This document shows positions 46,882 through 55,393 of a stretch of DNA of 64,000 nt, one piece after another. The notes below the pieces were generated by a model that saw only the letters and a program-made list of their open reading frames with translations, was not told where the DNA came from and searched no databases. Position 1 is the first letter of the stretch, and every line of letters starts with the position of its first letter. The DNA comes from Ignavibacteria bacterium (lineage in GTDB: Bacteria; Bacteroidota; Ignavibacteria; OLB7), in NCBI GenBank assembly GCA_020635205.1, contig JACKAE010000001.1:496001-560000 (forward strand). The letters are read 5' to 3'. The position numbers and the translations under genes were made by a program.

Positions 46882-47010
46882 TATGCTTCAGCGTTTTCAA
46901 TGTCACTCTGAGAGCTGCCGAAGGCTGCGCCGTAGGCGATTTGGCTGGCGTTGTATGACGTAGCAGTATGTTCTACTAATCGGGCGAGATTCCTCAGAAG
47001 ACCTGGGTAT
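46882..47010 (-). repeat. Dispersed repeat, copy B
   Basis: Reverse-orientation partner of the repeat at 44210-44345, in the 288-base gap between the SDR and the next lipoprotein gene. Shared blocks are listed under copy A. Nothing else is recognised in this gap. Confidence 0.6.
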
Positions 47011-47094
47011 AACATGGTTTGGGTTTAGTTGTGGACTGTTGGGAATGTTCTGTTTCTTCGTTCGCAGTCCCAAACCGTAAATCTGTCGTCTTAC

Positions 47095-47916
47095 CTACAT
47101 CCCCACCTCTACCTTTCCCTCAGGCAAGGTAAACTCTGGGTTTTCTACGAATCTAACCTTCGAGATTTCAGCTACTCCCCTCTCCCCTGACACTCCCTCC
47201 TCTTGCTTCCAGTTGGTAAACGTCCAGCGGTGCGCAAACGGAATCCCTTCAACTTCGCGATAGTCACTGTAGACAATTGCGTGGGGTTCTGCTTTCCCAC
47301 TCTCTTCTGCCGACTTACCGAAGGTGACGATATAAGCCATCGCACGGAGCAAGCTTGTGGAGTCTGCTTTGTAGATGATATACCAGTCGTCCGGCGCGTC
47401 GCCAACTCCATCGCCGAAGGTCAGTTTTCCAGTCTCGCACGTATCGGAGTCGAGTGGGAATCTGCCGAGCAATTCCATCTCGGAACCGGGGTCTCCGAGT
47501 TTGTAGGGGGCAGCAAAGAAGTACATCCAGGTCAGCACATCAAACCGAGCGCGGGGCCAGTTTGTGTCGTTCGGGTAGCGGTAAACCTTTTCTCCGTCGA
47601 AGAGAACTGTTGCACCGTCGTTTCGTTCCACCATCACCTTTGTAGAGTTGGTGAGCATCGTCACTCTGCCAGTCAACCTACTCTTCCCTGCAAAGCTCAA
47701 CTTCAGATCGAAAGCAACGGCCCGGTGCGCAAAGAACATGGGGGCGTGATGGGCATCTTCTATTTCTTCGATAAAGGTTGAGGCTAAGGTAGGCACAGGG
47801 TTGGAAGAAGATTGAATCTGAGTACTGGAATCATTCGCTCTACGTTTCTCCCCTTCCTGATTTCCACAACCAGTTATGAGAAGAATGAACAAGAGCGACG
47901 ACGAGAGATAGCGCAT
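47095..47916 (-). CDS. Lipoprotein, DUF6503-like
   Basis: 273 residues. MRYLSSSLLFILLITGC gives a lipobox ITGC (Cys17). The mature part, with FFAHRAVAFDLKLSFAGKSRLTGRVTM in outline, VLFDGEKVYRYP, RFDVLTWMYFFAAPYKLGDPG and a C-terminal SKVRFVENPEFTLP, resembles lipoprotein-carrier-like folds such as DUF6503 from memory. Such proteins bind hydrophobic ligands; none is proven. The gene is divergent from the T9SS protein at 48399. Confidence 0.65.
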   Translation of the reverse strand: MRYLSSSLLFILLITGCGNQEGEKRRANDSSTQIQSSSNPVPTLASTFIEEIEDAHHAPMFFAHRAVAFDLKLSFAGKSRLTGRVTMLTNSTKVMVERNDGATVLFDGEKVYRYPNDTNWPRARFDVLTWMYFFAAPYKLGDPGSEMELLGRFPLDSDTCETGKLTFGDGVGDAPDDWYIIYKADSTSLLRAMAYIVTFGKSAEESGKAEPHAIVYSDYREVEGIPFAHRWTFTNWKQEEGVSGERGVAEISKVRFVENPEFTLPEGKVEVGM

Positions 47917-48398
47917 AAAGTTTCCGTACAGTAATCGTTATTGAGTTTTAATTTCTTCGGTGTTGAAGAAGAGGTGAAGCTCTCTACAGAAAGAGCTTCA
48001 TCCTATAAACATTGTTCCAGAGAAGAAGAGAGAAGCATTTCTCTTACATCCTCCGAAGATTTGGCGTACCGGATTTTTAGGTAGTACATCCCCTCTCCGC
48101 TCCGAGTATATTTCTTCCAGTTACGTAACAGCATTGTGAGAGAATTATCGCACTGGAAATCACTTATCACCCCACATCACTCCTTCTCTGTCTGCGGTCA
48201 TCTCTCCTAAACGTACTGAGGAGATGTATGGCAACACACCTCCAGATTCGCAAGCTCTGTATGGGTCGCTTTGCAGTTTCTTCCTGTTTCTCGACACAGG
48301 TGCTCTCCCCTTCAGAGTTCACGCTGGAAGAGTGACCTGACAACGTGTGGAGATATTCCACTTGTAATTCATCATCAAATAATCACACTCAAATCCAA
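47917..48398. other. Gene-free stretch
   Basis: A 482-base divergent gap. It contains a stem GAAGCTCT / AGAGCTTC near 47973-47996 without a U-tract, and a 64-codon minus-strand ORF at 48167-48361 lacking a ribosome-binding site and any recognisable composition. I call no gene here; promoters for both flanking genes should lie inside. Confidence 0.5.
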
Positions 48399-50219
48399 AT
48401 GGAGTGGCTCATGTTAACACCTTTCCCTACTAACTATCGCCCGCTTTCAAGCATCTTGTTTCTTGCCCTGTTATGTTCATCCTATCAGCTTGCCAAAGCT
48501 CAGCCATTTGAGTATCTGTACGGTGCTACAACCGATCGTGAGAATGCTTATGCTGGCACTGCATTGGTCACCAACTGCGCTGGTGGCGGCTATATTGCCA
48601 TTGGCTCAAGGTTCCCGACATCGGGTGGGAACGCCGACGTTTACGTTGTACGAACCCGTGCAAATGGTACAGTGATATGGGCATATCTTTACGACCTCAT
48701 TAACCCCGTTACTCAGACAAGTGCAAACGATAGAGGAAGCAGTATTGTAGAGCTACCCTCTGGAGGCTTTGTACTTACTGGATACACGGACGTAAATGGC
48801 AACGATGATGTTCTCCTAATGCACATTGATTGCAATGGACAAATTACCCCCGGAACGAATCTTGTCAGTACCTATGGCTCTACTGCTGTAGATGGAGGGC
48901 TGGATATAGCCTTCTCTCCTATCAGCCCAAACTCTGTTATCATCTGCGGTGAAACTTATGGTGGCCTAACTGGAACTCAGGACGGATTATTGATGCGTGT
49001 TGACTACACAACAGGTGCTCTCGCATTTATGCGTGCATACGACAACAATGGCCGAGATGATATTCTGCGTGGAGTTATCGAGACCTCAGCGGCTGGTCCT
49101 GGAGATATTGTGGCAACTGGTTCCAGCTTCGACCAAACAACCGCCCAAGATGATGGGTGGATGCTTCGCACAAATCTTTTCGGTGCAATTTTGGCAGCAC
49201 CTCCATATGGTTCGGCAATCATTGGAGGATCGCTCAACGATCACCTGAACAAGGTAGTAGAACGGCAAACCCCGCCAAGCCAAGGAAACTTAGTGTTTAT
49301 CGGCGAATTGAAATCTGGAATGGCAAATAGTGTGTCCGATATATGGTTAGTAGAAACAAGCGCAGCCGACATCTGCAACGTGCTTCTCAATCGCAATATT
49401 GGTGACGACGCCAGTTCCCCTAACGTATACGAAGACTATGGACTTGATATCGTTGAAGCCAGCACAGTCTACCCATACTTCAACGTAAACATTGGCGATT
49501 ACATCATTACAGGAACGACAACCTACGGACATTCACCGGGCGAGTATGAGGGCTTCATTCTGCCGATAAGTTCGGGACTTGTACCATTAGGGACAGGATC
49601 ACTCTTCGGAGACCACGCAACGAATATCGACATCACGTTCTCAATTGATGAAATACCAAATGGGTTTATTCTCGGCGGATGGTCCGAATACCACCCGATG
49701 GATCCAACTGACCCACGCGATCTCTATCAGGTAGCAACAAATGGGGCAGGGCACACCTGTTGCGATGATCTATGGAATCCAACATCTGGCCAACCAATCC
49801 TATCAGCAATCTGTGGTCCCGTTACTACCCGGAACCTGAATCCCTCCGGTGAACCTGACTATAACCGTATTCAGTGGACAATGGCTACAGAAGCCTGTAC
49901 AACCCAGTGTGTCTTCCCAAAACGGGCACTTGAAACTGGCGACGACGACCTCTCCATACGTGAGAATCCGAGAGCATTTCCAAATCCTGTAGTTCGTGGT
50001 GGTGAGATCACGTTGCAGTACAACGATTTGGTTGAAGAGTCTGGCAATGTGTCGGTGGTCAATTCTCTCGGAGAGAAGATCTACACGAATGAGATCGAGA
50101 TTGTCAACGGCTCCCTATCAATACCACTTCAGACCAAAGATTGGCCATCGGGCACATACATTGTTGAGATCACTGCAGGTATAGATAAGGATGTGGTTCA
50201 ACTGATCGTTGTTGAATAA
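48399..50219 (+). CDS. Secreted protein of unknown function with T9SS sorting domain
   Basis: 606 residues from ATG 48399 (or four codons later at 48411); the frame continues to 48345 but the extra residues precede the natural signal peptide, which ends QLAKAQ. The mature part has beta-propeller-like repeats of about 55 residues (GGGYIAIGSRFP, GGFVLTGYTDVNG, NSVIICGETYGG, GDIVATGSSFDQT, FIITGTTTYGHSPGE-like). A Cys-rich segment follows and the final 90 residues, from ENPRAFPNPVVRGGE to LIVVE, are a type IX sorting domain. Probably an extracellular surface protein; function unknown. Confidence 0.78.
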   Translation: MEWLMLTPFPTNYRPLSSILFLALLCSSYQLAKAQPFEYLYGATTDRENAYAGTALVTNCAGGGYIAIGSRFPTSGGNADVYVVRTRANGTVIWAYLYDLINPVTQTSANDRGSSIVELPSGGFVLTGYTDVNGNDDVLLMHIDCNGQITPGTNLVSTYGSTAVDGGLDIAFSPISPNSVIICGETYGGLTGTQDGLLMRVDYTTGALAFMRAYDNNGRDDILRGVIETSAAGPGDIVATGSSFDQTTAQDDGWMLRTNLFGAILAAPPYGSAIIGGSLNDHLNKVVERQTPPSQGNLVFIGELKSGMANSVSDIWLVETSAADICNVLLNRNIGDDASSPNVYEDYGLDIVEASTVYPYFNVNIGDYIITGTTTYGHSPGEYEGFILPISSGLVPLGTGSLFGDHATNIDITFSIDEIPNGFILGGWSEYHPMDPTDPRDLYQVATNGAGHTCCDDLWNPTSGQPILSAICGPVTTRNLNPSGEPDYNRIQWTMATEACTTQCVFPKRALETGDDDLSIRENPRAFPNPVVRGGEITLQYNDLVEESGNVSVVNSLGEKIYTNEIEIVNGSLSIPLQTKDWPSGTYIVEITAGIDKDVVQLIVVE

Positions 50220-50261
50220 GTTGGCAGAGATGATCCCAACATCACCTCCAATCTCCCTAAC

Positions 50262-50301
50262 AGCAAAAGGGACGAGGAAAGTTCTTCTCGTCCCTTTTGC
50301 T
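50262..50301. terminator. Bidirectional terminator
   Basis: Perfect 15-bp stem AGCAAAAGGGACGAG / CTCGTCCCTTTTGCT with a 10-base loop, between the T9SS protein gene (plus) and the TPR-LuxR gene (minus). Confidence 0.8.
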
Positions 50302-50364
50302 TCCTAAGAGCCTATATAATTATACCAATTTCAATTACGAAAGATGGGTAGATAGGCAATCAAA

Positions 50365-52116
50365 TCAGAAAGCCCCTGAAATTGATCCCAATTTGTCAAG
50401 TTTTCTTTCAAGGCTTTGCCCTTGAGTAATATTCAATTTTCTTCGAATGCTTCTTCGATGTGCATCTATGGTTCTACTGGATAAGTTCAATAGGCTTGCT
50501 ATCTCTTTATTTGAAATGCCAACTCTTAACAAACAACAGACTCGGATTTCAGCAGGGGTCAACTTTGGATAATCTAAAGCGATACGGCGCAAGAATTTTT
50601 GATCCAACTTCTGAAGCTGTTGGCTGAACTTATTCCATAGATCTGCATACTGATCTCGATTATCGATTTCTCGAATCATCTTCTTCACCATCCCAGAGTC
50701 TATTTCACCTGAGTCTATAACTTTAACAAGTTCCTCTCGAAGTTTGTGGAGGAGGTTATTGTATTGAGTGATTTGCAAGGATGACGTTGTTATTGCTTGA
50801 CTACGCATTCCTATATCTCTCTCAATCTGTTCCTTTCTTTGCTTGTCTTCTATTCCTTCAGACTCGATAGCTTGTAGGGAGCTACGCATATGATATTGAG
50901 AAACAATCAATCGGACTTCAGTACTTAATACCTTTCTTTCGGCCTGCAGGAAACTCTTGTAGTGATGTATGGATAATTCAAGCTGTCCAGTTTCCTCATA
51001 AGCCTGTGCCAAATACATTAAGCAGAGCGTTTTGAGATAGACCATTCCTAAATTGTTAGCACTATCAAGAGCTTGTTGAAAAACATAGATTGCTTTTTTC
51101 CATTCTTTTCTTTGAAGGAAGGCTCTCCCCTTATCAAGGGTAACCTCATTAACCATAAGAGCTTGTTCTTCTGCCTTAAAAATTTTTTCGGCCTGCTCTA
51201 TACAGTGCAGCGCCTGTTCTGGTTCTTCGTTGGCAAGAAATACTCTCCCCTTATCCATAAGTGAGAAGGCAAACCAAAATGGATCACTCGAATAGAACTG
51301 GCCAAATTCCTCGTGGAGTTCTAAAGCACGGTCATATTCACCTCGATCTCGATATGCCAACCCTAACAAACGACTGTTATCAATCCGTTCAAACTCATTT
51401 GGAGCAGAATCGGCAGCTCTGTTCAAGTAAGTTAACGCAACGTCAGGCTCGCCAACCGTTAGATAGATCTGTCCAATTCTTCCATTAATTGATGAGATTC
51501 TCATCGGGTTAGCTACCCGCGTATAATATTGAAGTGACTTATCAAAGTATTCGAGAGCAGGAACAACGAGGCCGAGATTCACATAGGCTTCCCCTATCTT
51601 GTATTGAGACTCAGCAATCCCATATTCGTCATCAATCTCTTTGCTGATTTGCAATGCATTAAATTGTTCATGTATTGCCCGTTTACTATCTCCTTTAACA
51701 ACTGAAAACAAAGAGCCTTGAAACCTGACCACAGCTGCTTTTTCTCGGAGAGCCTCCTGGCATTCTGATGCAAGTGATTTCTGAAGCTTATATGCACGAT
51801 TTATGTACTGAATAGCCTTTTTATGATCTGATGCTTGGTACGTAACCCAAGAAAGCCGTCTAAGGCTTCTCATTTTCCAAGCAACATGCTTTAGTGATAG
51901 TGCGGCTTTCAATTGTTTCAATGCGAAGTCTTTTGCCTTAGCAAGATTGTTTTGTACAACATTGTGGAAGACAATCTCATCAAGAATATGTATGTGGGTA
52001 TCGGAGGATTTACTATTACTCAGTTCTAATTCAAGACGAGCAAGTTTTTCTTTTGTAGAAGGGAGATAACTGTATTCATTTACAAGACACGGAATTTCTT
52101 TTAGATTACTTTGCAT
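50365..52116 (-). CDS. TPR-repeat regulator with C-terminal LuxR HTH
   Basis: 583 residues. About ten TPR-like helix pairs occupy roughly 60-420 (YGIAESQYKIGEAYVNLGLVVPALEYFDKSLQYY in outline). A coiled-coil hinge (about 430-500) leads to a GerE/LuxR helix-turn-helix at about 515-575 (LTPAEIRVCCLLRVGISNKEIASLL, RTIDAHRRSIRRKLNI). There is no receiver or kinase domain and no membrane helix, so the input is probably a protein or peptide bound by the TPRs. A paralogue lies 51 bases upstream in the same orientation. Confidence 0.82.
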   Translation of the reverse strand: MQSNLKEIPCLVNEYSYLPSTKEKLARLELELSNSKSSDTHIHILDEIVFHNVVQNNLAKAKDFALKQLKAALSLKHVAWKMRSLRRLSWVTYQASDHKKAIQYINRAYKLQKSLASECQEALREKAAVVRFQGSLFSVVKGDSKRAIHEQFNALQISKEIDDEYGIAESQYKIGEAYVNLGLVVPALEYFDKSLQYYTRVANPMRISSINGRIGQIYLTVGEPDVALTYLNRAADSAPNEFERIDNSRLLGLAYRDRGEYDRALELHEEFGQFYSSDPFWFAFSLMDKGRVFLANEEPEQALHCIEQAEKIFKAEEQALMVNEVTLDKGRAFLQRKEWKKAIYVFQQALDSANNLGMVYLKTLCLMYLAQAYEETGQLELSIHHYKSFLQAERKVLSTEVRLIVSQYHMRSSLQAIESEGIEDKQRKEQIERDIGMRSQAITTSSLQITQYNNLLHKLREELVKVIDSGEIDSGMVKKMIREIDNRDQYADLWNKFSQQLQKLDQKFLRRIALDYPKLTPAEIRVCCLLRVGISNKEIASLLNLSSRTIDAHRRSIRRKLNITQGQSLERKLDKLGSISGAF

Positions 52117-52167
52117 GACAACTACTTATATTCGAAATTAATACTTTAGGAAAATTGCATGTAGTTT

Positions 52168-53865
52168 TCATATTTGATTCATCATTACTACTAAACTGTC
52201 TCTTCTTTGCAGTCCTATTTTTTTTCGTATTCTCTTTCTGTGCGTTTCAACAGTTCTAATTGAGACTCTCAGCAAGGCTGAGACCTCCTTGGTTGATAGA
52301 TTAATTTTGAGCAGATAACAAATCTGCTTTTCGGCAAAAGTTAAAGCCGGATATTTTTTTTCGAGCTGGTGGAAAAATTCTGGATTCGATCGTTTCACGT
52401 AAGACTCGAACAGCTTTTGAAGGTCTATGTTCATAGACTGGTTTTTCATTTCATCAACTATTCGATTGAATATCAAATTCAAATGTTCATTTGTCTGATG
52501 CAAATTACAGAGCTGTTCTTTTATTTGATCTAACCATGATTGTTGCTTGTCGACCAGAGATAGTTGTTTTGACTCTTCATCTATTAAAACCTGCTCTTTC
52601 TCCTCAAGGAAATCCGATGCTTTCTCAAGGTTTTTCTTGATTTTCTCTTTGTTCTTGATACGATCGTCGTACAGATATTGAGCTATTGCTTGGTAAGTTT
52701 TTTGATTAAAGATATTTGCCGCAGTCGATATAAAGTTCTTGTAGTACTGCAACGAAAGTTCAACATTTTTATTCCCCTCGTATGCCCTCGCCAATAATTG
52801 CTGAACCTTAACCTGTCGTGATTGAAACTGAGATTCTGCAAGCGTTTTCTCTGCCTTCGATAAACATTCAATCGCACGGTTCCAATCTCCGCGAGTGATT
52901 GAGAGTTCGCCTAACTCAACTAGAATTTCCGTCTTAACCAGCACACTTTCTATCACATCGAACATGTGAGTGGCTTTTTCGAGATACTGCGCCCCGGCAC
53001 CATACTCTCCTTGTAGCCGACGAAGGTGCGCAACACCTTTTAGTGCTAACACTTGAAATGCTGGATTCTGAATTTCTACACTCAATCGTTGGGCATGCTT
53101 ATATATCCTCTCCGCCTCTTCAAACTTTTGTTGTTCAAGGTAGATTGTTCCAATCTCTAAATATGTTTGAGCTTCAGCAGATTTATTCCCTATCGACTGA
53201 TGTTCTTCCAGTCCACGGTAATAGTATTCGAGTGCTTGATCCCAATCCTCGATTGCTGCAAAGATTGATCCGATCTTCATTAACTCTACCACTTCGCCAC
53301 TAAGGAACGACCGCGCTCGATGACTCTCCAACGCCTCCTTCAACACCTCGATAGCTTGCTTATAAAGTCCCATCTCAGCATAGAGACTTCCCAACTCCCC
53401 CAGTGTCGCCCCGATTTCTCGTTCATCTCCAGATTGCCTACCATATTCCACGGAAGCCTTGAACATCTGCATTGCTTTCTCAGTCTCTCCATCCTCACAG
53501 TCAATCTTCCCAATGTTGCGGCAGATGTAGGCTCTTTCGGCGGGATTGTCGGGAAGCTCGTCCAAGAGTCTCCAGGCCTCTTCAAGGGCAGCACGCCCTT
53601 CACGATTCATTGAACGAGATGTCAGGTTGTTGGCAAGGCGAATCCACCCCCTCATCATCCACTTCTTGTCGCCGATCGACTCAGCAATTTGCAATTGCTG
53701 ACTGGCAGCCTCCTCCCCTGCAACCGGATCTATAAGTGCCAAGTGAAAGCTCAGTTCATCCAATAGAGGTAATTGCTCGGACGGTTCCGAGTTCTTCTCT
53801 ACTTCCTTTCTCAAGTAGAGAACGCGGTCATTTAAATCGTTCAAATAGTCGGGGGCTACTTCCAT
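52168..53865 (-). CDS. TPR-repeat regulator with C-terminal LuxR HTH, paralogue of the next gene
   Basis: 565 residues with the same plan as the gene at 50365-52116: TPR-type helix pairs at about 50-390, a charged coiled coil (IKNKEKIKKNLEKASDFLEEKEQVL) and a C-terminal LuxR HTH (LTFAEKQICYLLKINLSTKEVSALL, RTVETHRKRIRKKIGL). The two genes are in tandem, 51 bases apart, and plainly related by duplication. Their target genes cannot be told; the 248-base gap upstream to 54113 shows no gene. Confidence 0.82.
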   Translation of the reverse strand: MEVAPDYLNDLNDRVLYLRKEVEKNSEPSEQLPLLDELSFHLALIDPVAGEEAASQQLQIAESIGDKKWMMRGWIRLANNLTSRSMNREGRAALEEAWRLLDELPDNPAERAYICRNIGKIDCEDGETEKAMQMFKASVEYGRQSGDEREIGATLGELGSLYAEMGLYKQAIEVLKEALESHRARSFLSGEVVELMKIGSIFAAIEDWDQALEYYYRGLEEHQSIGNKSAEAQTYLEIGTIYLEQQKFEEAERIYKHAQRLSVEIQNPAFQVLALKGVAHLRRLQGEYGAGAQYLEKATHMFDVIESVLVKTEILVELGELSITRGDWNRAIECLSKAEKTLAESQFQSRQVKVQQLLARAYEGNKNVELSLQYYKNFISTAANIFNQKTYQAIAQYLYDDRIKNKEKIKKNLEKASDFLEEKEQVLIDEESKQLSLVDKQQSWLDQIKEQLCNLHQTNEHLNLIFNRIVDEMKNQSMNIDLQKLFESYVKRSNPEFFHQLEKKYPALTFAEKQICYLLKINLSTKEVSALLRVSIRTVETHRKRIRKKIGLQRRDSLVVMMNQI

Positions 53866-54113
53866 ATCGCTGTAAAAGTTGATTCAGTGCATACCTTCTG
53901 GTAGGTCAGAGAGGTATATGGAGTTTCTAAGAGTGTCGCAGTCTTTGCAACTGTTTGCCTGTCGATTGTTGAAGGTGTGGACGACTTGAGCCGACCTCTC
54001 CTTCATGAGAGCCAATTTTGCACGCTATGTCACAAGAGTGAGACACACGTTCCTCTTCTGTCTTACATGGTAGACAACTTAAAGGGAAGAGATAACACAT
54101 TCTACTCAGATCA

Positions 54114-55184
54114 TTATAACTCCCGCAACGCACTCCACCAATCCCACGCTCCCTTTGGGTTACCGTTGTTGCTTCGCAGACTAATCGCATCAAATACCCC
54201 GCCAGCAATACCGCTGTTTGGATCGTTCGGGAATGCCCAGATTAGAGCGTCAACGCTTTCACTGCTCGTGATTTCGAGAAGACGTCTCAGATATTCTATC
54301 TGCGCTGCTTCGGTCGCTTCCACTGTAGGATGAGGGAAATTCTTCGTAGGCCATCCAGTCTCGGTTATCATTAGTGGAACCGCCGTGTGCTCTCTGATTG
54401 GAGCAAAATAGTCGCTTGGAATTGCAGCAGGTGCATCGTAGTCGAACCAGGGGTAGAGCGTAATTGTTATTAGATCGAGCTTACCAGCGAAGCTGTCGAT
54501 CAGGAAGAGATGTTCTGCGTGACCTCCCGCCCGTTTCGCTTCTCCCAACATATACTCGTACTGAAAGTTCGTTCCAATCTTTGTACCTGGGCTAACAGCT
54601 TTAACGGCATCATATGTTTGCCGATAGAGTTGAACAAAATCAGAAAATCCTGAAGCACTCTTTTCCCAGAAGCGGTTGCTCTCAACTCCGAGCAGTAGAA
54701 TATCAGGCTTGTGCTTTGCGGCAATAGCAAGGGCAACCTCCTTGAAGGCTTGACCGTTTACTTGAAAGTAGTTGTCGGCTTCGCTCTGCGTCATCACATC
54801 CGGCTCGAACCCAAGAGCGACGTAGGGTACTGTCTCGGTTTTAGCTGTCACACTGTAGGCCAAGTCGACTTGTTCTGGAATCTTCTCGCTGCTCAACCCA
54901 ACATTCCACCCGACGTGGACCCCGTAGAGTTCCCCATATTCTGGCAGCGAAGCGTAGAGTGCTTCCCAATCGGACGTGGCTGGGTTCGGCCAGTTCCTCG
55001 GGACAAACCCAGCAGTGCCGATTTTGAATTGACGCGAGTCGATGGGAAGAGAATCGACGAGAGGATTTCTATCCTCAGGTTGGGTAGGTGTATCGCTACC
55101 GCAGCCAGTTGAAAGGAAAGTTGTCAGGAAAAGAAGCCAGAAAAGAGCTGAAATGGTCGAAGAGAGTGGATTTGATTTTTGCAT
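54114..55184 (-). CDS. Lipoprotein with a clan GH-A glycosidase-like TIM barrel
   Basis: 356 residues. The signal ends STGCGS, giving a lipobox STGC. The mature part looks like a (beta/alpha)8 glycosidase of clan GH-A, near GH53: the acid/base Glu candidate is in LLGVESNRF and the nucleophile Glu candidate in MITETGWPT. LITITLYPWFD matches the strand before it. It may act on an arabinogalactan or similar glycan at the cell surface, but specificity is a guess. It is preceded by a 209-base gap and the PQQ-like protein gene on the same strand. Confidence 0.7.
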   Translation of the reverse strand: MQKSNPLSSTISALFWLLFLTTFLSTGCGSDTPTQPEDRNPLVDSLPIDSRQFKIGTAGFVPRNWPNPATSDWEALYASLPEYGELYGVHVGWNVGLSSEKIPEQVDLAYSVTAKTETVPYVALGFEPDVMTQSEADNYFQVNGQAFKEVALAIAAKHKPDILLLGVESNRFWEKSASGFSDFVQLYRQTYDAVKAVSPGTKIGTNFQYEYMLGEAKRAGGHAEHLFLIDSFAGKLDLITITLYPWFDYDAPAAIPSDYFAPIREHTAVPLMITETGWPTKNFPHPTVEATEAAQIEYLRRLLEITSSESVDALIWAFPNDPNSGIAGGVFDAISLRSNNGNPKGAWDWWSALREL

Positions 55185-55393
55185 GGTGGATCGTACACTT
55201 TAGTTAGTAGAAATGTCCTTTATCCTCACTCCGCTCCCTTGCACAGGCAGTTAGTGTGAAGCGATGGGTTTTCGTTCCGGCATACGGGGAAATAGGTTGG
55301 CCAATCTTCTGTCGTGCTTCTACGTTTCAGTTGAGAGTCTATGAGTTAAGAACATTCCGATAGTGATTGCTTTATTTATGATTTGCACCATAT

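Noticed and set aside
48167..48361. 64-codon minus-strand ORF in a large gap
   Set aside because: No ribosome-binding site, no hydrophobic or domain pattern, mixed composition unlike neighbours.
53927..54208. 93-codon minus-strand ORF with several cysteines
   Set aside because: It overlaps the end of the glycosidase-like gene and has no start signal; the Cys content is without regular spacing, unlike the CC-pair protein.
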